Origin: Croceicoccus sp. YJ47
GTDB taxonomy: Bacteria > Pseudomonadota > Alphaproteobacteria > Sphingomonadales > Sphingomonadaceae
DNA: 64,000 bases
NCBI RefSeq assembly: GCF_016745095.1
Contig: NZ_CP067087.1
Coordinates: forward strand, 1,182,501 to 1,246,500
Reading direction: 5' to 3'
Shown here: positions 19,772 to 29,762 of the stretch, in pieces
How the letters are laid out: each line of letters begins with the position of its first letter
How positions within the stretch are numbered: position 1 is the stretch's first letter
Program-made: the position numbers and the translations under genes
The notes under the pieces: model-generated
What the model was told of the DNA's origin: nothing
Databases searched by the model: none
Seen by the model: only the letters and a program-made list of their open reading frames with translations

Positions 19772-20640
19772 TACCTGCCTCCTTTTTCTGTTCTCTTGGT
19801 CGTCGTAACGGACTGTGCGGGGGAATGCTGGAACGTGCTGTTCGAGACATCGAGTTCGCGCGACAGTTCTCCAAGCGCCGAGATCGCGAGGCCGAGCAGG
19901 GCGAACCCTCCGACGAATGCCGGGAGCGTAATGTGATTGGCGGCGACCGATCCGGTTCCTGTACGAAGCAGCGCGCGCGCCGATGCAACTATAAGAAAGC
20001 CCGGGATAATAGCCGCTAGCCAACCTCGCCCACTGTGGGCGAGTCCGTGCAGCGCCCAAAAGGTCGAGAGAGCGATGCCGATGAAAAGCAGGGAAAAGAG
20101 GACCAGTAGTGCAACCTGGTCGATCCTGCTCACTTGGGCGGATCGGTAATTATCGATCGCTTGGCGTCCTATTTCCAGGTTCGCAAAAACAAGCGCTGCA
20201 GACACCGCCATTGCTGTCGTCGCGGATGCAGCAGCGGCAGCACCCAAGAGAACGCTGTAAGGAAGGATATCGGACGCAATCGACACCGAGATGCGACGTA
20301 CCAGGGTTGGCCTATCGGAACATCGCTCGGGTCCGTCACCTCTCGGTCTAGGTTTTGCGTATCGGCCAAGCTCGTTGAAAATCAGAAGTAGCAGCCTGCC
20401 CGTCAGCATCAAACCCGTGAGTGCCCAGCGGGTGAGAGGGGATTGTCCCAGCGGAAGAGTTAGTAAGACGGCAAGGGCGGCAAAGGCACCGGAAACGCCG
20501 CCTGGCAGGAGCGGATGCAGGAAGCTCCAACTGTCCTTTGCCAATCTGCCGCCAATCATGACCCCGATGCCTGATAGCATCGCCAGGACAAGGACCCGCG
20601 AAAGGTCCTGCGCGGCAAACAAGGTATCGAATAGCGTCAA
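19771..20640 (-). CDS. Polytopic membrane protein of unknown family in the czc operon
   Basis: I do not recognise this family. From the TTG at 20640 (GAAGAGGAA upstream) it encodes 289 aa with about seven or eight hydrophobic segments (e.g. VLVLAMLSGIGVMIGG, GFALLGLAISALGEL) and an Arg/Pro-rich loop around residues 95-115. It has no obvious metal motif or catalytic signature. The start overlaps the stop of the short CDF gene by 3 bp, and its stop overlaps the next CDF start, so it is translationally coupled on both sides. A role as accessory to metal efflux is inferred from context only. Confidence 0.7.
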   Translation of the reverse strand: MTLFDTLFAAQDLSRVLVLAMLSGIGVMIGGRLAKDSWSFLHPLLPGGVSGAFAALAVLLTLPLGQSPLTRWALTGLMLTGRLLLLIFNELGRYAKPRPRGDGPERCSDRPTLVRRISVSIASDILPYSVLLGAAAAASATTAMAVSAALVFANLEIGRQAIDNYRSAQVSRIDQVALLVLFSLLFIGIALSTFWALHGLAHSGRGWLAAIIPGFLIVASARALLRTGTGSVAANHITLPAFVGGFALLGLAISALGELSRELDVSNSTFQHSPAQSVTTTKRTEKGGR

Positions 20641-21266
20641 TTCCTCTTCTCGCCGTGGACGGTTCCCGCCTCTTCGTGCACATCCATATGCGTATCGCGC
20701 AGGATCTGCACTCCGCCGTAAAGCGCTATGCAGGCGACCGCTATTCCGACCACCAGATCGGGCCAGTTGGCACCGGTAATCAGCACAACGATGCCGGCGA
20801 TGATGATCCCGCCATTGGAGATGAAGTCGTTGAAGCTGAAGGTTGTCGCCGCCCGCATATTGACGTCCTTGTTCTCCATCTTCTGCAACAGGCGCAGGCA
20901 ATAGAGATTCACCAGTCCCGCGACGAACGCCATCGCCATCATCAGCATGCCGCCCGGATCGGAACCTTCCACGAACCGTCGGTAAGCATCGAAAATAACC
21001 CCAGCGGAGAAGACCAGCAGCATGATGCCGGAGAAACGCGCGGCCCCGCGTTTCCAGGTCCGCGAGCGGGTTAGCGCAAGCAGGCTGAGCGCATAAACGA
21101 TTGCATCCGATGAATTATCGAGACCGTTTGCCAGCAGCGCGTTGGAATCGGCAAAATACCCGACCGCGAAGAAGCCGACCGCAATGGCCACGTTGAGCCA
21201 TAGCACCACCCACAGGGTCTTGCGCTTTTCAGGCGACCCGACATCGACCTCATGACCGCCACTCAT
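20637..21266 (-). CDS. Short CDF-family transporter lacking a cytoplasmic domain
   Basis: A 209-aa protein with the CDF transmembrane domain. Transport-site motifs are NGLDNSSDAI and SFNDFISNGG. It ends shortly after the sixth membrane segment (DTHMDVHEEAG), so the usual C-terminal metal-sensing domain is missing. Family members of this size are known, and the gene ends cleanly in an overlap with its neighbour, so truncation by mutation is unlikely. The start overlaps the stop of the SpoIIAA-like gene (ATGA). The substrate is probably a divalent metal. Confidence 0.83.
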   Translation of the reverse strand: MSGGHEVDVGSPEKRKTLWVVLWLNVAIAVGFFAVGYFADSNALLANGLDNSSDAIVYALSLLALTRSRTWKRGAARFSGIMLLVFSAGVIFDAYRRFVEGSDPGGMLMMAMAFVAGLVNLYCLRLLQKMENKDVNMRAATTFSFNDFISNGGIIIAGIVVLITGANWPDLVVGIAVACIALYGGVQILRDTHMDVHEEAGTVHGEKRN

Positions 21267-21634
21267 GCTGTGTCCTCCCCGGTTCGTACCCAGCTTTCCG
21301 CATGACTACGCTGTGATGGCCGGAAGAACTTCATTTCGGCGCGGAAGAGCGACGATGACATCTCCGTGCCCCACTCTTCCCATTTGCTGTCGCCGATTAT
21401 GGCGATCCGGCCGAAACGATCCTTATGCCGGACGTCGAACTTGAGATCGCGCCAGAGACCTCCGAGGTCCCAGCCCGAAAAGTCAGGCGCGAGCTCGATC
21501 ACCATCGGGACGGTGCCGGCCTCGCGCTCCGCGATACGTTCGAATTGGGGAACAAAGCGGTCATAGTCTTCATCCCCCAGCCTGCCTCCGGCGCGTATCC
21601 AGAGCAGTCCGTTCTCTTCCTTCAGTGCCAGCAC
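21263..21634 (-). CDS. SpoIIAA-like (STAS-fold) protein
   Basis: A 123-aa soluble protein resembling the SpoIIAA-like family: a beta-alpha fold with ELAPDFSGWDLGGLW and a C-terminal helix rich in Lys and Arg. Members of this family are small, mostly uncharacterised and not sporulation factors outside Firmicutes. It lies 22 bp downstream of czcA and is coupled by ATGA to the short CDF gene. Its place between transporter genes suggests regulation of transport, which is inference. Confidence 0.75.
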   Translation of the reverse strand: MLALKEENGLLWIRAGGRLGDEDYDRFVPQFERIAEREAGTVPMVIELAPDFSGWDLGGLWRDLKFDVRHKDRFGRIAIIGDSKWEEWGTEMSSSLFRAEMKFFRPSQRSHAESWVRTGEDTA

Positions 21635-21656
21635 TGTATTCTCCTTTCCCGATCGG

Positions 21657-24600
21657 TCATGCGATGTCCTTCAGCTCGGCCTCTTCATCGCTCGTCACAT
21701 TGCGACGCAGACGGTCCCACCACTTCTCGCGCCAGCTCCGCTCGTCGTCGGAACGGTGCAGTACAAGCCGCGCGATCGCGGGTAGGACGAACAGCGTGAG
21801 CGCGGTCGCCGTCATCAGACCGCCAATGACGACCGTAGCCAAAGGACGCTGCACTTCGGCCCCTGTTCCAGTGGCGATCGCCATGGGCACGAAGCCGAGC
21901 GAGGCCACCAGCGCGGTCATCAACACCGGTCGAAGGCGCGCGAGCGCGCCATCGGCAATCGCCTCGTCGAGCGGCATCCCGTTCTCGAGGCGCTGCCGGA
22001 TCGCGGTCATCATGACGAGACCGTTGAGCACCGCCACGCCGGAAAGCGCGATAAAGCCGACCGCTGCCGACACCGAGAATGGCAAGCCTCGCAGCGCCAG
22101 AGCGAACACCCCGCCAGCCAAGGCCATGGGAATGGCACTGAACACGGCAAGCGCTGGAACCCATCCACCCAAAGCCATGAACAGCAAGAGGAGAACCAGA
22201 GCGAAGGCAATCGGGACGACGATGGTGAGCCGCGCCTGCGCTTCCTGCAGGTTCTGATACTGTCCGCCCCATTCGATGAAGGAGGCCGGCGGCATATCGA
22301 CGCCGGTCGAAACCCTTTCCTGCGCTTCCTCAACAAAGGAGCCGAGATCGCGCTCGCGTACGTTGGCCGAGACGATCACAAGCCTTCGGCCCTGCTCTCG
22401 CCGAACCTCGGCAAGGCCATCGACGACCTGAAAATCGGCCAATGTCCGCAAAGGAACGGTGACCCCGTTTTCAAGCACGATCGGGAGCGCGCCGAGCTGG
22501 TCGAAATCGTCGCGCGTAGCATCCTCGAGGCGCACGACAACATCGAAACGGCGATCGCCCTCGAACACCAGTCCTGCTGGCCGCCCGCCGAGCGCGATAG
22601 CAACCGACTGTGCCACTTCCTCGACGGTCAGACCATAGCGCGCGATGGTCGGGCGATCGAAGGCGATGTCCAGCGTAGGAAAGCCGGTCACCTGCTGCAC
22701 CTTCACGTCCGCGGCGCCTTCGACACCTCCAAGCACGCCCGCGACCTCGCCCGCAGCTTCGGTGAGCGCAGTGAGGTCATCGCCGTAGAGCTTGACCGCG
22801 ACATCGCCGCGCACACCGGCGATCAGCTCGTTGAAGCGCAGCTCGATAGGCTGGCTGAACTCGTAGAGATTGCCGATGAGGCCTCCGAGCGCGCTTTCCA
22901 TTTCACCAACAAGCTCATCTTTCGGCAAATCGGGATCGGGCCATTCGTCGCGAGGCTTCAGGATGACATAAGCGTCCGAAGCATTGGGGGGCATTGGATC
23001 GCTGGCGACTTCGGCCGTGCCCGTCCGTGAGAACACAAGATCAACTTGGGGAAACTCTTCGAGCCGGTCTTCGACCCGCCGCTGCATCGCCAGCGAGCGT
23101 TCGAGCGATGTCGAGGGGATGCGCAAGGATTGCACCGCGATGTCGCGTTCATCGAGCTGCGGGGTGAACTCGCTGCCCAGAAAGCCGAACACAAAAACCG
23201 CTACTGTGAAGAGACCAACCCCGGCACCAATCATCGGCCAGGGCCGCGCAATGACCTTGCGCACGGCGGGACCGTAGCGCTCTTTGGCCCAGCGAATGGG
23301 CTTCACCTCCTTTTCGGTCAGCTTCTTGTTGAGCAGGACCGCAATCATCGCTGGCACGAAGGTCAATGAAAGAACGAAGGCCGAAGCCAGCGCGAGCAAC
23401 ATCGTGATCGCCATGGGCGAGAACGTCTTGCCCTCGACCCCGGTAAAGGTCAGCAGCGGCGCGAAGACGAGGAAGATAATCGCCTGACCGTAGACGGTCG
23501 GTTTGATCATTTCCTGCGCTGCGAGACGCGTTTCGGTCAGCCGCTCACCCAAGGTAAGCAAGCGTCCTTCGCGATGTTGCCGGGCCGCAAGCCGGGCGAC
23601 GCTGTTCTCGACAATGATGACCGCACCATCGACGATCAGCCCGAAGTCGAGCGCGCCCAGGCTCATCAGATTACCTGAGACACCAAGCCGGTTCATCCCC
23701 ACCGCTGCCATCAGCATCGAAACGGGAATGACCAGTGCGGTGATTATGGCGGCGCGGATATTGCCGAGCAAGAGGAACAGGACGGCGATCACGAGCAATG
23801 CGCCTTCGAGCAGGTTCTTTTCGACGGTGGAGATCGTCGCATCGACTAGTGAGGAACGATTGTAGACAATCTCAGCGACAACTCCGTCCGGAAGCGATGC
23901 GCGGACCTCTTCAAGTCTCTCGGCAGCACCAGCCGCAACGGTCCGGCTGTTCTCGCCCGCGCGCATCAACACGGTTCCCACCACCGCCTCTTCACCGTTC
24001 AGTGAAGCAGCACCGGTTCGCAGGTCGCCGCCGATCTCCACATCGGCCACATCGCCGATGCGGATGGGCACGCCCTCGCGGGTCGCAATGACGGCTTCTT
24101 CGATGTCGGCAATGCTGCCCAGCCTCGCGTCCACGCGGACAAGCAGGGCTTCGTCGGCACGATCGACGAAATTGGCGCCTGCCGCCAGATTGGCGGCTTC
24201 TAGAGCATCGATGAGTGAGTCGAATGACAGGCCATAGCCGGTGAGACGTGCCGGATCGGGCTGAACAAGGAATTGCTTTTCGAACCCGCCAATCGAGATC
24301 CACGCCGGCCACGCCGTCGATCGAGCGCATCAACGGCGCGACCACCCAATCCTGCACAGTGCGCAGATAGGCCGCCTTAGCCACCTCACTCTCGAGGCGG
24401 TCGCCGCGTTCGGTGATGAAGCTGCCATCGGACTGCCAGCCTGTGCGGCCACCAGTGGTCGCACCCTTGCCACCGGGATGCTCATACTCGATCGTATACA
24501 TCAGCACTTCGCCAAGGCCGGTGGAGATCGGCCCCATGGTAGGCTCCGCTCCTTCGGGCAATGAAGCGCCAATCGGCGCGAGCCGTTCGTTCACCTGCTG

Positions 24601-24987
24601 CCGGGCGAAGTAGAGGTCGGTGCCCTCCTCGAAAATCGCGGTGACCTGGCTGAAGCCGTTGCGCGAAATCGATCGTGTCATCTCCAGGCCTTCGATCCCG
24701 GCAAGTCCGGTTTCGATGGGGAAGGTCACCTGCGTCTCGACCTGCGAAGGTGAGAGCGCGGCAGCGCTGGTGTTGATCTGGACCTGCGTGTTGGTGATGT
24801 CGGGAACCGCGTCGATCGGCAGGCGCACCAGATTGAACGCTCCGTAGATCGCTGCGAACACGGTCAGGACGATGATCGCCCAGCGGAAACGAACGGCGAC
24901 ATCGAGGATGACTCCGATCGGGCCGTGACGGTGGCTACCTTCGTCCGAAGACATGGGAGAAGATGCCGTGGTTTGATCAATGGCCAT
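21657..24987 (-). pseudogene. czcA: CzcA-type heavy-metal RND permease, one frameshift
   Basis: A full-length (about 1109 aa) HME-RND pump interrupted by one extra base near 24297. Upstream, the frame ends in IDGVAGVD; family sequence (IGGFEKQFLVQPDPARL) resumes in the next frame. The proton-relay helix DFGLIVDGAVIIVEN is the Zn/Co/Cd class signature, unlike the copper-class CusA in the same window. All other family regions are intact. The start at 24987 overlaps the end of czcB by 11 bp. If the extra base is an assembly error, this is a normal czcA. Confidence 0.85.
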
Positions 24988-26140
24988 GTTCTGCGCCCTC
25001 CTTTTCGAGCTCGGACTTCAACAGGAAGGCATTGGCAGTCGCGATCCGCTGACCGGGCTCGAGCCCGGAGAGGATCGTCACCATTCCGGCAGACCGGCTG
25101 CCGATCTCGACCTCCCGAGCCTGAAATCCGCGTCGTGTCCGCACGAAGACAACATCGCGTCCTTCGAGCACCTGCACAGCATCTTCGGGTACCGCGATAC
25201 GGCTCTGGTCCAATTCGCCCGAGGGGCGAATACGCGCCTGAAGGAACGATCCGGGCTGCAGACCGGGAACGGCGCGCGTCAAGGTAAGAACCGCTGTCGC
25301 GCTACGGCTCTCGGCATCGAGCGAAGGCGTTACCGACCGGACGCGAGCGCCGATCTCCCTTCCATCGCCGAGGATCAACGCAGCCTCGTCGCCAGGCTGG
25401 ATGCGTGAAGCATCTTCGGAAGGCAGCGCAACCTCGATCTGCAAGCCGCTGGGATTGACCACGCTGTAAAGCTCCTCCCCGGCGTCGACGAACGAGCCGA
25501 GCACGATTGGAGCGGCGGTCACACGGCCCGAAAGCGGACTGGTGACAGCGAGCGAGCGTCCATCGCCGCTCACGCCTGCCGCGGCGACGGCCGCCTGCGA
25601 CCGGTTCAGTTCGGAACGGGCAACGTCAAGATTGGCGCGCGCCGCTTCGAGATCCTGGCGTGCGGTCACGTTGGCTTCGAATAGCCGGCGCTCCCGTTCA
25701 TAGGCCGCCGAAAGCTCGGTTACGCGGGCGCGGGCGGCACTAAGCTGGGAAGCGAGTGCAGCCGCATCGGCGCTTTCGATCCGAGCGACGGTCTCGCCCT
25801 GCCGGACATAATCGCCAAGCGTCTTGCCAACGCTGCGCACGACACCGGAAGCCCGTGCATCGATGCGTGCGCTGGCGGTCGGACTTGCCGCAACCGTTGC
25901 AGGAAATACGAGTTCGACAGCGGCACCCGTTTGCACCGCTGCGACCTCGATCTCGGCGGTGCGGATCTGCTCTTGCTCGATTAGCACGAGCCCCTCGGGC
26001 AGTTCTGTCTCTGCGACCTCTTCGTCCGCGTGGGTGTCGACCTGGCTGTCAGGCCAGAACATCAGCATCAAGGCCGAAACAAGTATGACAATTCCGGCGA
26101 TGATCGCCAGTCTTTTGCGGTTCATTTTGGTATTCCTCAT
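24977..26140 (-). CDS. czcB: CzcB-type periplasmic membrane-fusion protein
   Basis: The 387-aa adaptor of the CzcCBA divalent-metal efflux system. It has an N-terminal membrane anchor (LAIIAGIVILVSALMLMFW), an acidic linker, barrel-sandwich halves around a coiled-coil hairpin (about 120-190, Ala/Arg/Glu-rich), a beta-barrel, and a His-ending tail (EKEGAEHGH). The ATG at 26140 overlaps the czcC stop (ATGA); an ATG at 26125, with GAGGAA upstream, is an equally good start. The 3' end overlaps czcA by 11 bp. Confidence 0.9.
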   Translation of the reverse strand: MRNTKMNRKRLAIIAGIVILVSALMLMFWPDSQVDTHADEEVAETELPEGLVLIEQEQIRTAEIEVAAVQTGAAVELVFPATVAASPTASARIDARASGVVRSVGKTLGDYVRQGETVARIESADAAALASQLSAARARVTELSAAYERERRLFEANVTARQDLEAARANLDVARSELNRSQAAVAAAGVSGDGRSLAVTSPLSGRVTAAPIVLGSFVDAGEELYSVVNPSGLQIEVALPSEDASRIQPGDEAALILGDGREIGARVRSVTPSLDAESRSATAVLTLTRAVPGLQPGSFLQARIRPSGELDQSRIAVPEDAVQVLEGRDVVFVRTRRGFQAREVEIGSRSAGMVTILSGLEPGQRIATANAFLLKSELEKEGAEHGH

Positions 26141-27391
26141 TGTGCGGCCAGCCTGATCAGTTCGGCGGCAGCTTGTCCCCGGTCTTCTTGCGCAGCAATC
26201 AACGCCTCGCGAATGGCATCGCGCGCTTCGGCTGCGCTCAACACTTCGATCAACGGAAAACGGCCATTGCGATAACCGATGCGGACGAGCCGAAGAGCCT
26301 CCTCGGCCTGGGGGAGTGATGTCGTGGAAAGCGTCTCGACGCGCGCTTCGGCAGCAAGATATTGCGATCGTGCGCGCGTCACGGCTTGCTCGAAATCGGC
26401 CAACGCTACAGCCTCGCGAGCATTGGCGGCGCGCAGCCTTGCTTCGGCTGCAGCGATATTGCCCTGATTACGATTCAAGAAGGGAAGCGGGATCGAGACA
26501 CCGAGAAGAAAGGCACTGTCATTGCTTTCCTCGAAGCGTCGAACACCGGCGGAAACGACGGGATCGGGAATGCGCAGGCTGCGCTCACGATCGATCTCGG
26601 CGGCGGCGGCGGTGCTTTCCGCACGCGCCACTCGCAATTGCAGACCGCTTGCTGTCGCCATTACAGCACCGGGCGGTTCGATCCCGGGGAACCTGCTCGG
26701 AACAAGCGGCGGCGCCCCCTGATCGCCCCATAGCGAGGCGAGGGCCGTTCGGGCTGCAAGACTTGTCGCTTCGGCGGCCTGAAGTTCGGCTTGCGCTTCC
26801 GCCAAGGCCGCTTCGGCCCGAAGAGCACGGAGCGGGGGCTCGCGCCCGACTTCTACGAGGAGACCGGCAATGCGGGCGAGCTCTTCGTTTCGCTCAACCA
26901 CATCGAGGGCCAGTTCGACGCGCGAGGCTGCTGCAGCCGCTGCGACATATCGCTCGCGGACGAGGTAGCCCAGCTCGACATCGGACAGGTCGGCGCGAAG
27001 GTTGGCGAGTTGCGCTTGCGCCCGGGCCGCTTCTACCCGGGCCCCTCGCTTGTTGCCGAGTTCGAGGCGCTGCCCCACCGCAAGCGTGTATTCGGTAGCC
27101 CGCAGTCCGGAAAAAGCGCCACTTCCGGCGATATTCTCGACCTCGAGCGAAATTTCGGGATCTGGCTCGGAGGCGTGCCTGCCCGACGAGCGAGCGAGCG
27201 GCATCCGCTTCGGCGCGCGGTCCCACCATACGCGGGTTCGCGGAGATTTCATCGACTTCGCCCGCTACGCCTGAGCGGCTCAGCGCGTCTTCAAGCGTCA
27301 GAAGCTCCTGCTCCTGCGCGGCCACGGACGTGGCTGTTGCGACGAGAAACAACCCTGCAATCAGGGTGTCTCGCCAATAAAAGGCTGACAT
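26137..27391 (-). pseudogene. czcC: CzcC-type outer-membrane efflux protein, one frameshift
   Basis: An outer-membrane factor of the TolC family. The signal peptide (MSAFYWRDTLIAGLFLVATA) and first 70 residues are in one frame (27391 to about 27167). The rest (PDPEISLEVENIAGSG onward) is in the next frame. One extra base near 27167 explains the break. The C-terminal OEP repeats are intact and the stop overlaps czcB by ATGA. As for czcA, this may be an assembly error. Confidence 0.82.
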
Positions 27392-27455
27392 TTTGGAAGA
27401 ATTCCTCTGCTAACAATCGAACAAGCGCTGCACCGGGGCAGCGCAACGACGATTG

Positions 27456-27827
27456 TCAGGCGCGAGGAGGACGTTTCAGTCGGGTGCTGACATCCGAGAC
27501 GGATGCCGCAACACGAGGCGCTGCAAGAATGACCGACGCAAGTGGAACCTGTTCGTTGTGGATTCCGCCAGCAAAACTCGCGCCGTGATGACAATGACCA
27601 TGACCGCAAACGCCGTGTTGATCGGCTGGCACTTCGGGATCGCCCTGATCGCCGTCGACATCTGAGGTTCCCGATCCCTCGTCAGCTGCAATCCAAGCCG
27701 CCGCATCGCCCGGAGCCACTTCCGAGCCGCAGGCAGCTGCATCTGCCGCAGTCGCAAAGATCATCGCGACCAGCATGAGCAGGACGACGAGCGGGTTGAG
27801 GACAAGGCGGCGATAGCTGTAAGTCAT
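27456..27827 (-). CDS. Small secreted His/Cys-rich protein at the head of the czc operon
   Basis: A 123-aa protein with a signal peptide (LNPLVVLLMLVAMIFATAADA), an acidic middle, and a metal-binding-looking cluster CGHGHCHHG. The family is not certain. Small periplasmic proteins of unknown function, such as CzcI, precede czcCBA in other bacteria, and this protein occupies that position, 64 bp upstream of czcC. A periplasmic zinc-binding or sensing role is inferred. Confidence 0.65.
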   Translation of the reverse strand: MTYSYRRLVLNPLVVLLMLVAMIFATAADAAACGSEVAPGDAAAWIAADEGSGTSDVDGDQGDPEVPADQHGVCGHGHCHHGASFAGGIHNEQVPLASVILAAPRVAASVSDVSTRLKRPPRA

Positions 27828-28028
27828 GAATTTGGGCCGCCATTAGCAGAGACAAACCGAGCTGCCTAGTGCAATATTCTGTCAGCTTAGATCCATTATT
27901 GTGACACTATAACACAACACCAGTGCTCTTATATTGTTGAAGGAGGGCCCGGCGGGGGCGTAAAGTCAGGCGAATCTGCATCGGACTACAAGAGGCTCTT
28001 GGCCTACCGCACGAAGCAAGAACCAATT

Positions 28029-28060
28029 AGCGCGCCAGCGACATAATCGTCGCCGGCGCG
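28029..28060 (-). terminator. Hairpin, probable terminator of the DUF2493 gene
   Basis: Arms 28031-28041 and 28048-28058 pair over 11 bp with one G-T pair and a 6-nt loop, 17 bp beyond the DUF2493 stop. There is only a weak T-rich stretch after it, so termination strength is uncertain. The remaining bases 27828-28028 hold the upstream region of the czc operon, with no clear gene. Confidence 0.5.
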
Positions 28061-28075
28061 TAGCAGATTCGACGT

Positions 28076-29017
28076 TTAGTCATATCGTTTTGGGATGCTT
28101 GCACCCAAGCTGCGCCGGTCAACGACGGTAATTCGCCGGGCCTTGGCGTCAATCACTAGACGCTCAAGAACGCCATTGCCGGGAAGCGCGATCACATAGC
28201 GCGGATTCATCTGGAGCATCTGCTCATTGCGCTTGAACCCGGCTCGTGCCCCCAGCCGTCTGTCGAGTGAAAACACCAATTGCTGTATATCGTGCCGTTC
28301 GGCCCAGCTGGCCGCAAGCCGATCAACGCCTTTGGTGTCGCCGCCGTGCACCAGGAACATGTCGGGCACATGATCATGTACCTTGTCGAGCGTTGACCAG
28401 ACCTTGGAGGCGAAAGCCTTGGCGTCTTCCGCGGTGGCAAACGAAGACCGGCCACCGGAAAAGACGATTGGTGTGCCTTGCGGTGTATTGGCATCCTGGC
28501 GACGCTCAGCCCGCGCGCGCAGGAAATCGCGGGCGTCGACAACCGCAGAGGTCACTTTGCGCGAATGGTTCGAACGCGATCCGGTAAATGGCTTCCATGA
28601 CGAACCGGTTTCATCGAGATAGAGCGATGCAGCGACCTCTCGCATCTGTTCAAACGCCATCATGCTGGCCTCGGCTGCCTGAGCGCGTTCGACCTGCTCA
28701 TCGAGATTGCTTGAATGGACTTCAGATCCGTCAGCTGCGGCGAGGAGCGCCCGGACTTCATCGCTTGCCCGGTCGAGTTGATTAGACTTACGCGTGGCAG
28801 CCCGGTGAAACAGATTGACGAAGCCCCAGGCCACGTCTTCGGCGTCCGCTTCGAGCGATGTGCCCGAGAACATGACAAACATGTCGGACCAGATTGCAGC
28901 AAGCGTCTGCTCGACTGCTTCTTCACTTGGAAAATCGGACGGGTCGAAAGGTGCCAGCTTGATGGTCAGACCTGTAAGGTCGAGACCGGCGAGATGATGG
29001 GTAAAACTATCGTACAT
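28076..29017 (-). CDS. DUF2493 (SLOG-fold) mobile-element protein
   Basis: A 313-aa protein. The N-terminal 180 residues are helical and acidic and of unknown role. The C-terminal part matches DUF2493: a Rossmann-like SLOG domain with IVFSGGR, VHGGDTKGVDRLAASWA and YVIALPGNG. SLOG domains bind nucleotides or nucleotide-derived signals, and DUF2493 proteins are common on plasmids and integrative elements. The start is fixed by AGGAGG 7 nt upstream. A structured leader like those of ardC, the ParB-like gene and the helicase gene precedes it. Confidence 0.8.
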   Translation of the reverse strand: MYDSFTHHLAGLDLTGLTIKLAPFDPSDFPSEEAVEQTLAAIWSDMFVMFSGTSLEADAEDVAWGFVNLFHRAATRKSNQLDRASDEVRALLAAADGSEVHSSNLDEQVERAQAAEASMMAFEQMREVAASLYLDETGSSWKPFTGSRSNHSRKVTSAVVDARDFLRARAERRQDANTPQGTPIVFSGGRSSFATAEDAKAFASKVWSTLDKVHDHVPDMFLVHGGDTKGVDRLAASWAERHDIQQLVFSLDRRLGARAGFKRNEQMLQMNPRYVIALPGNGVLERLVIDAKARRITVVDRRSLGASIPKRYD

Positions 29018-29105
29018 GGGTAAACCTCCTGATGTGTTCAGGCGGCAAAGCTTTCGAGAACGGAATGCCTCGCTCCTTGTCCGCCGGAGCCCGATCAGGG
29101 CCGGC
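29018..29105 (-). promoter_or_regulatory. Structured 5' leader of the DUF2493 gene (leader family member A)
   Basis: The ribosome-binding site ATCAGGAGG (plus-strand CTCCTGAT at 29026-29033) has an exact upstream complement, CCTGAT in the mRNA (plus-strand ATCAGG, 29094-29099). GGCGG and CCGCC arms inside can pair as well, and a GAGCGAGGCATTCCG segment resembles the ardC leader. This could hide the ribosome-binding site. Confidence 0.45.
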
Positions 29106-29135
29106 TAGAGTGGGTTGGCGCACCGCGAAGCGGGA

Positions 29136-29187
29136 AACCTGCTAGGCAAGGCTGGCGCGGGCCACACGGGCCGCAGCCTTGCAGGTT
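29136..29187. repeat. Long imperfect inverted repeat between two mobile-element genes
   Basis: AACCTG...GCAAGGCTG...GGGCC pairs with GGGCC...CAGCCTTGC...AGGTT across a short ACAC loop, giving a roughly 52-nt hairpin with small internal bulges. It lies between the stop of the 151-aa gene (29294) and the leader of the DUF2493 gene. There is no T-run. It could be a processing or termination structure, or a single-strand DNA element. Confidence 0.5.
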
Positions 29188-29293
29188 GCGCCAGGCCACG
29201 GCCGGTCCAGGGCCTCTCCCGGCGGTCAGGCACGAGGCAGAGCGCAACTCCTTTGCCTGCAACAGCAGCGGGAATTGCACAAACGACTTGGTG

Positions 29294-29749
29294 TCAGCGA
29301 GCTGCCGCTTTCGAGACTTCTGCGGTGCGCGCCTCGATCCGCTCGAACACGGCTTCGCCATTGGAGAAGCTACCGATCTGGCGTAGCTCGCCAAACATCT
29401 GCGAGAACTTGCCCGAGACTTGCTCGAGCCATCGCTGTGCGCGGCCAGTTCTGGGGCGGCTATAATCTGCTTCCCAGTAGAAGCTGTCATCACGCTCGGC
29501 GAGCCAGATGGCCGCGAGGTCGCAATAGATGGAGATGCCGCAATCGGCATAGGCATTGCGAAGAAGGATCCGGTCTTCGCGCCCACGCCAGCCATCGTGA
29601 GGCACAAGTGAGGGAAAGACTTCGCGCGCGGTGCTGATGATATCCTCGACCTGGCATTCATATTCCCAGTCGAGGTCGCCCTCCTCTTTGTTCTCAATCA
29701 GGCGAAAGGCGACGATGGCCCCTATTGGGTAACTTACAGAACGTCCCAT
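29294..29749 (-). CDS. Conserved-looking hypothetical protein of the mobile module
   Basis: I do not recognise this 151-aa protein. It is soluble, tryptophan-rich and acidic (EEGDLDWEYECQVEDII, WLAERDDSFYWEADYSRP), with a helical C terminus and no membrane segment. The start at 29749 is chosen because GGAGG lies 6 nt upstream; an upstream in-frame ATG at 29815 lies inside ardC. It follows ardC by 13 bp, so the two are co-transcribed. Confidence 0.65.
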   Translation of the reverse strand: MGRSVSYPIGAIVAFRLIENKEEGDLDWEYECQVEDIISTAREVFPSLVPHDGWRGREDRILLRNAYADCGISIYCDLAAIWLAERDDSFYWEADYSRPRTGRAQRWLEQVSGKFSQMFGELRQIGSFSNGEAVFERIEARTAEVSKAAAR

Positions 29750-29762
29750 GATACGCCTCCCT

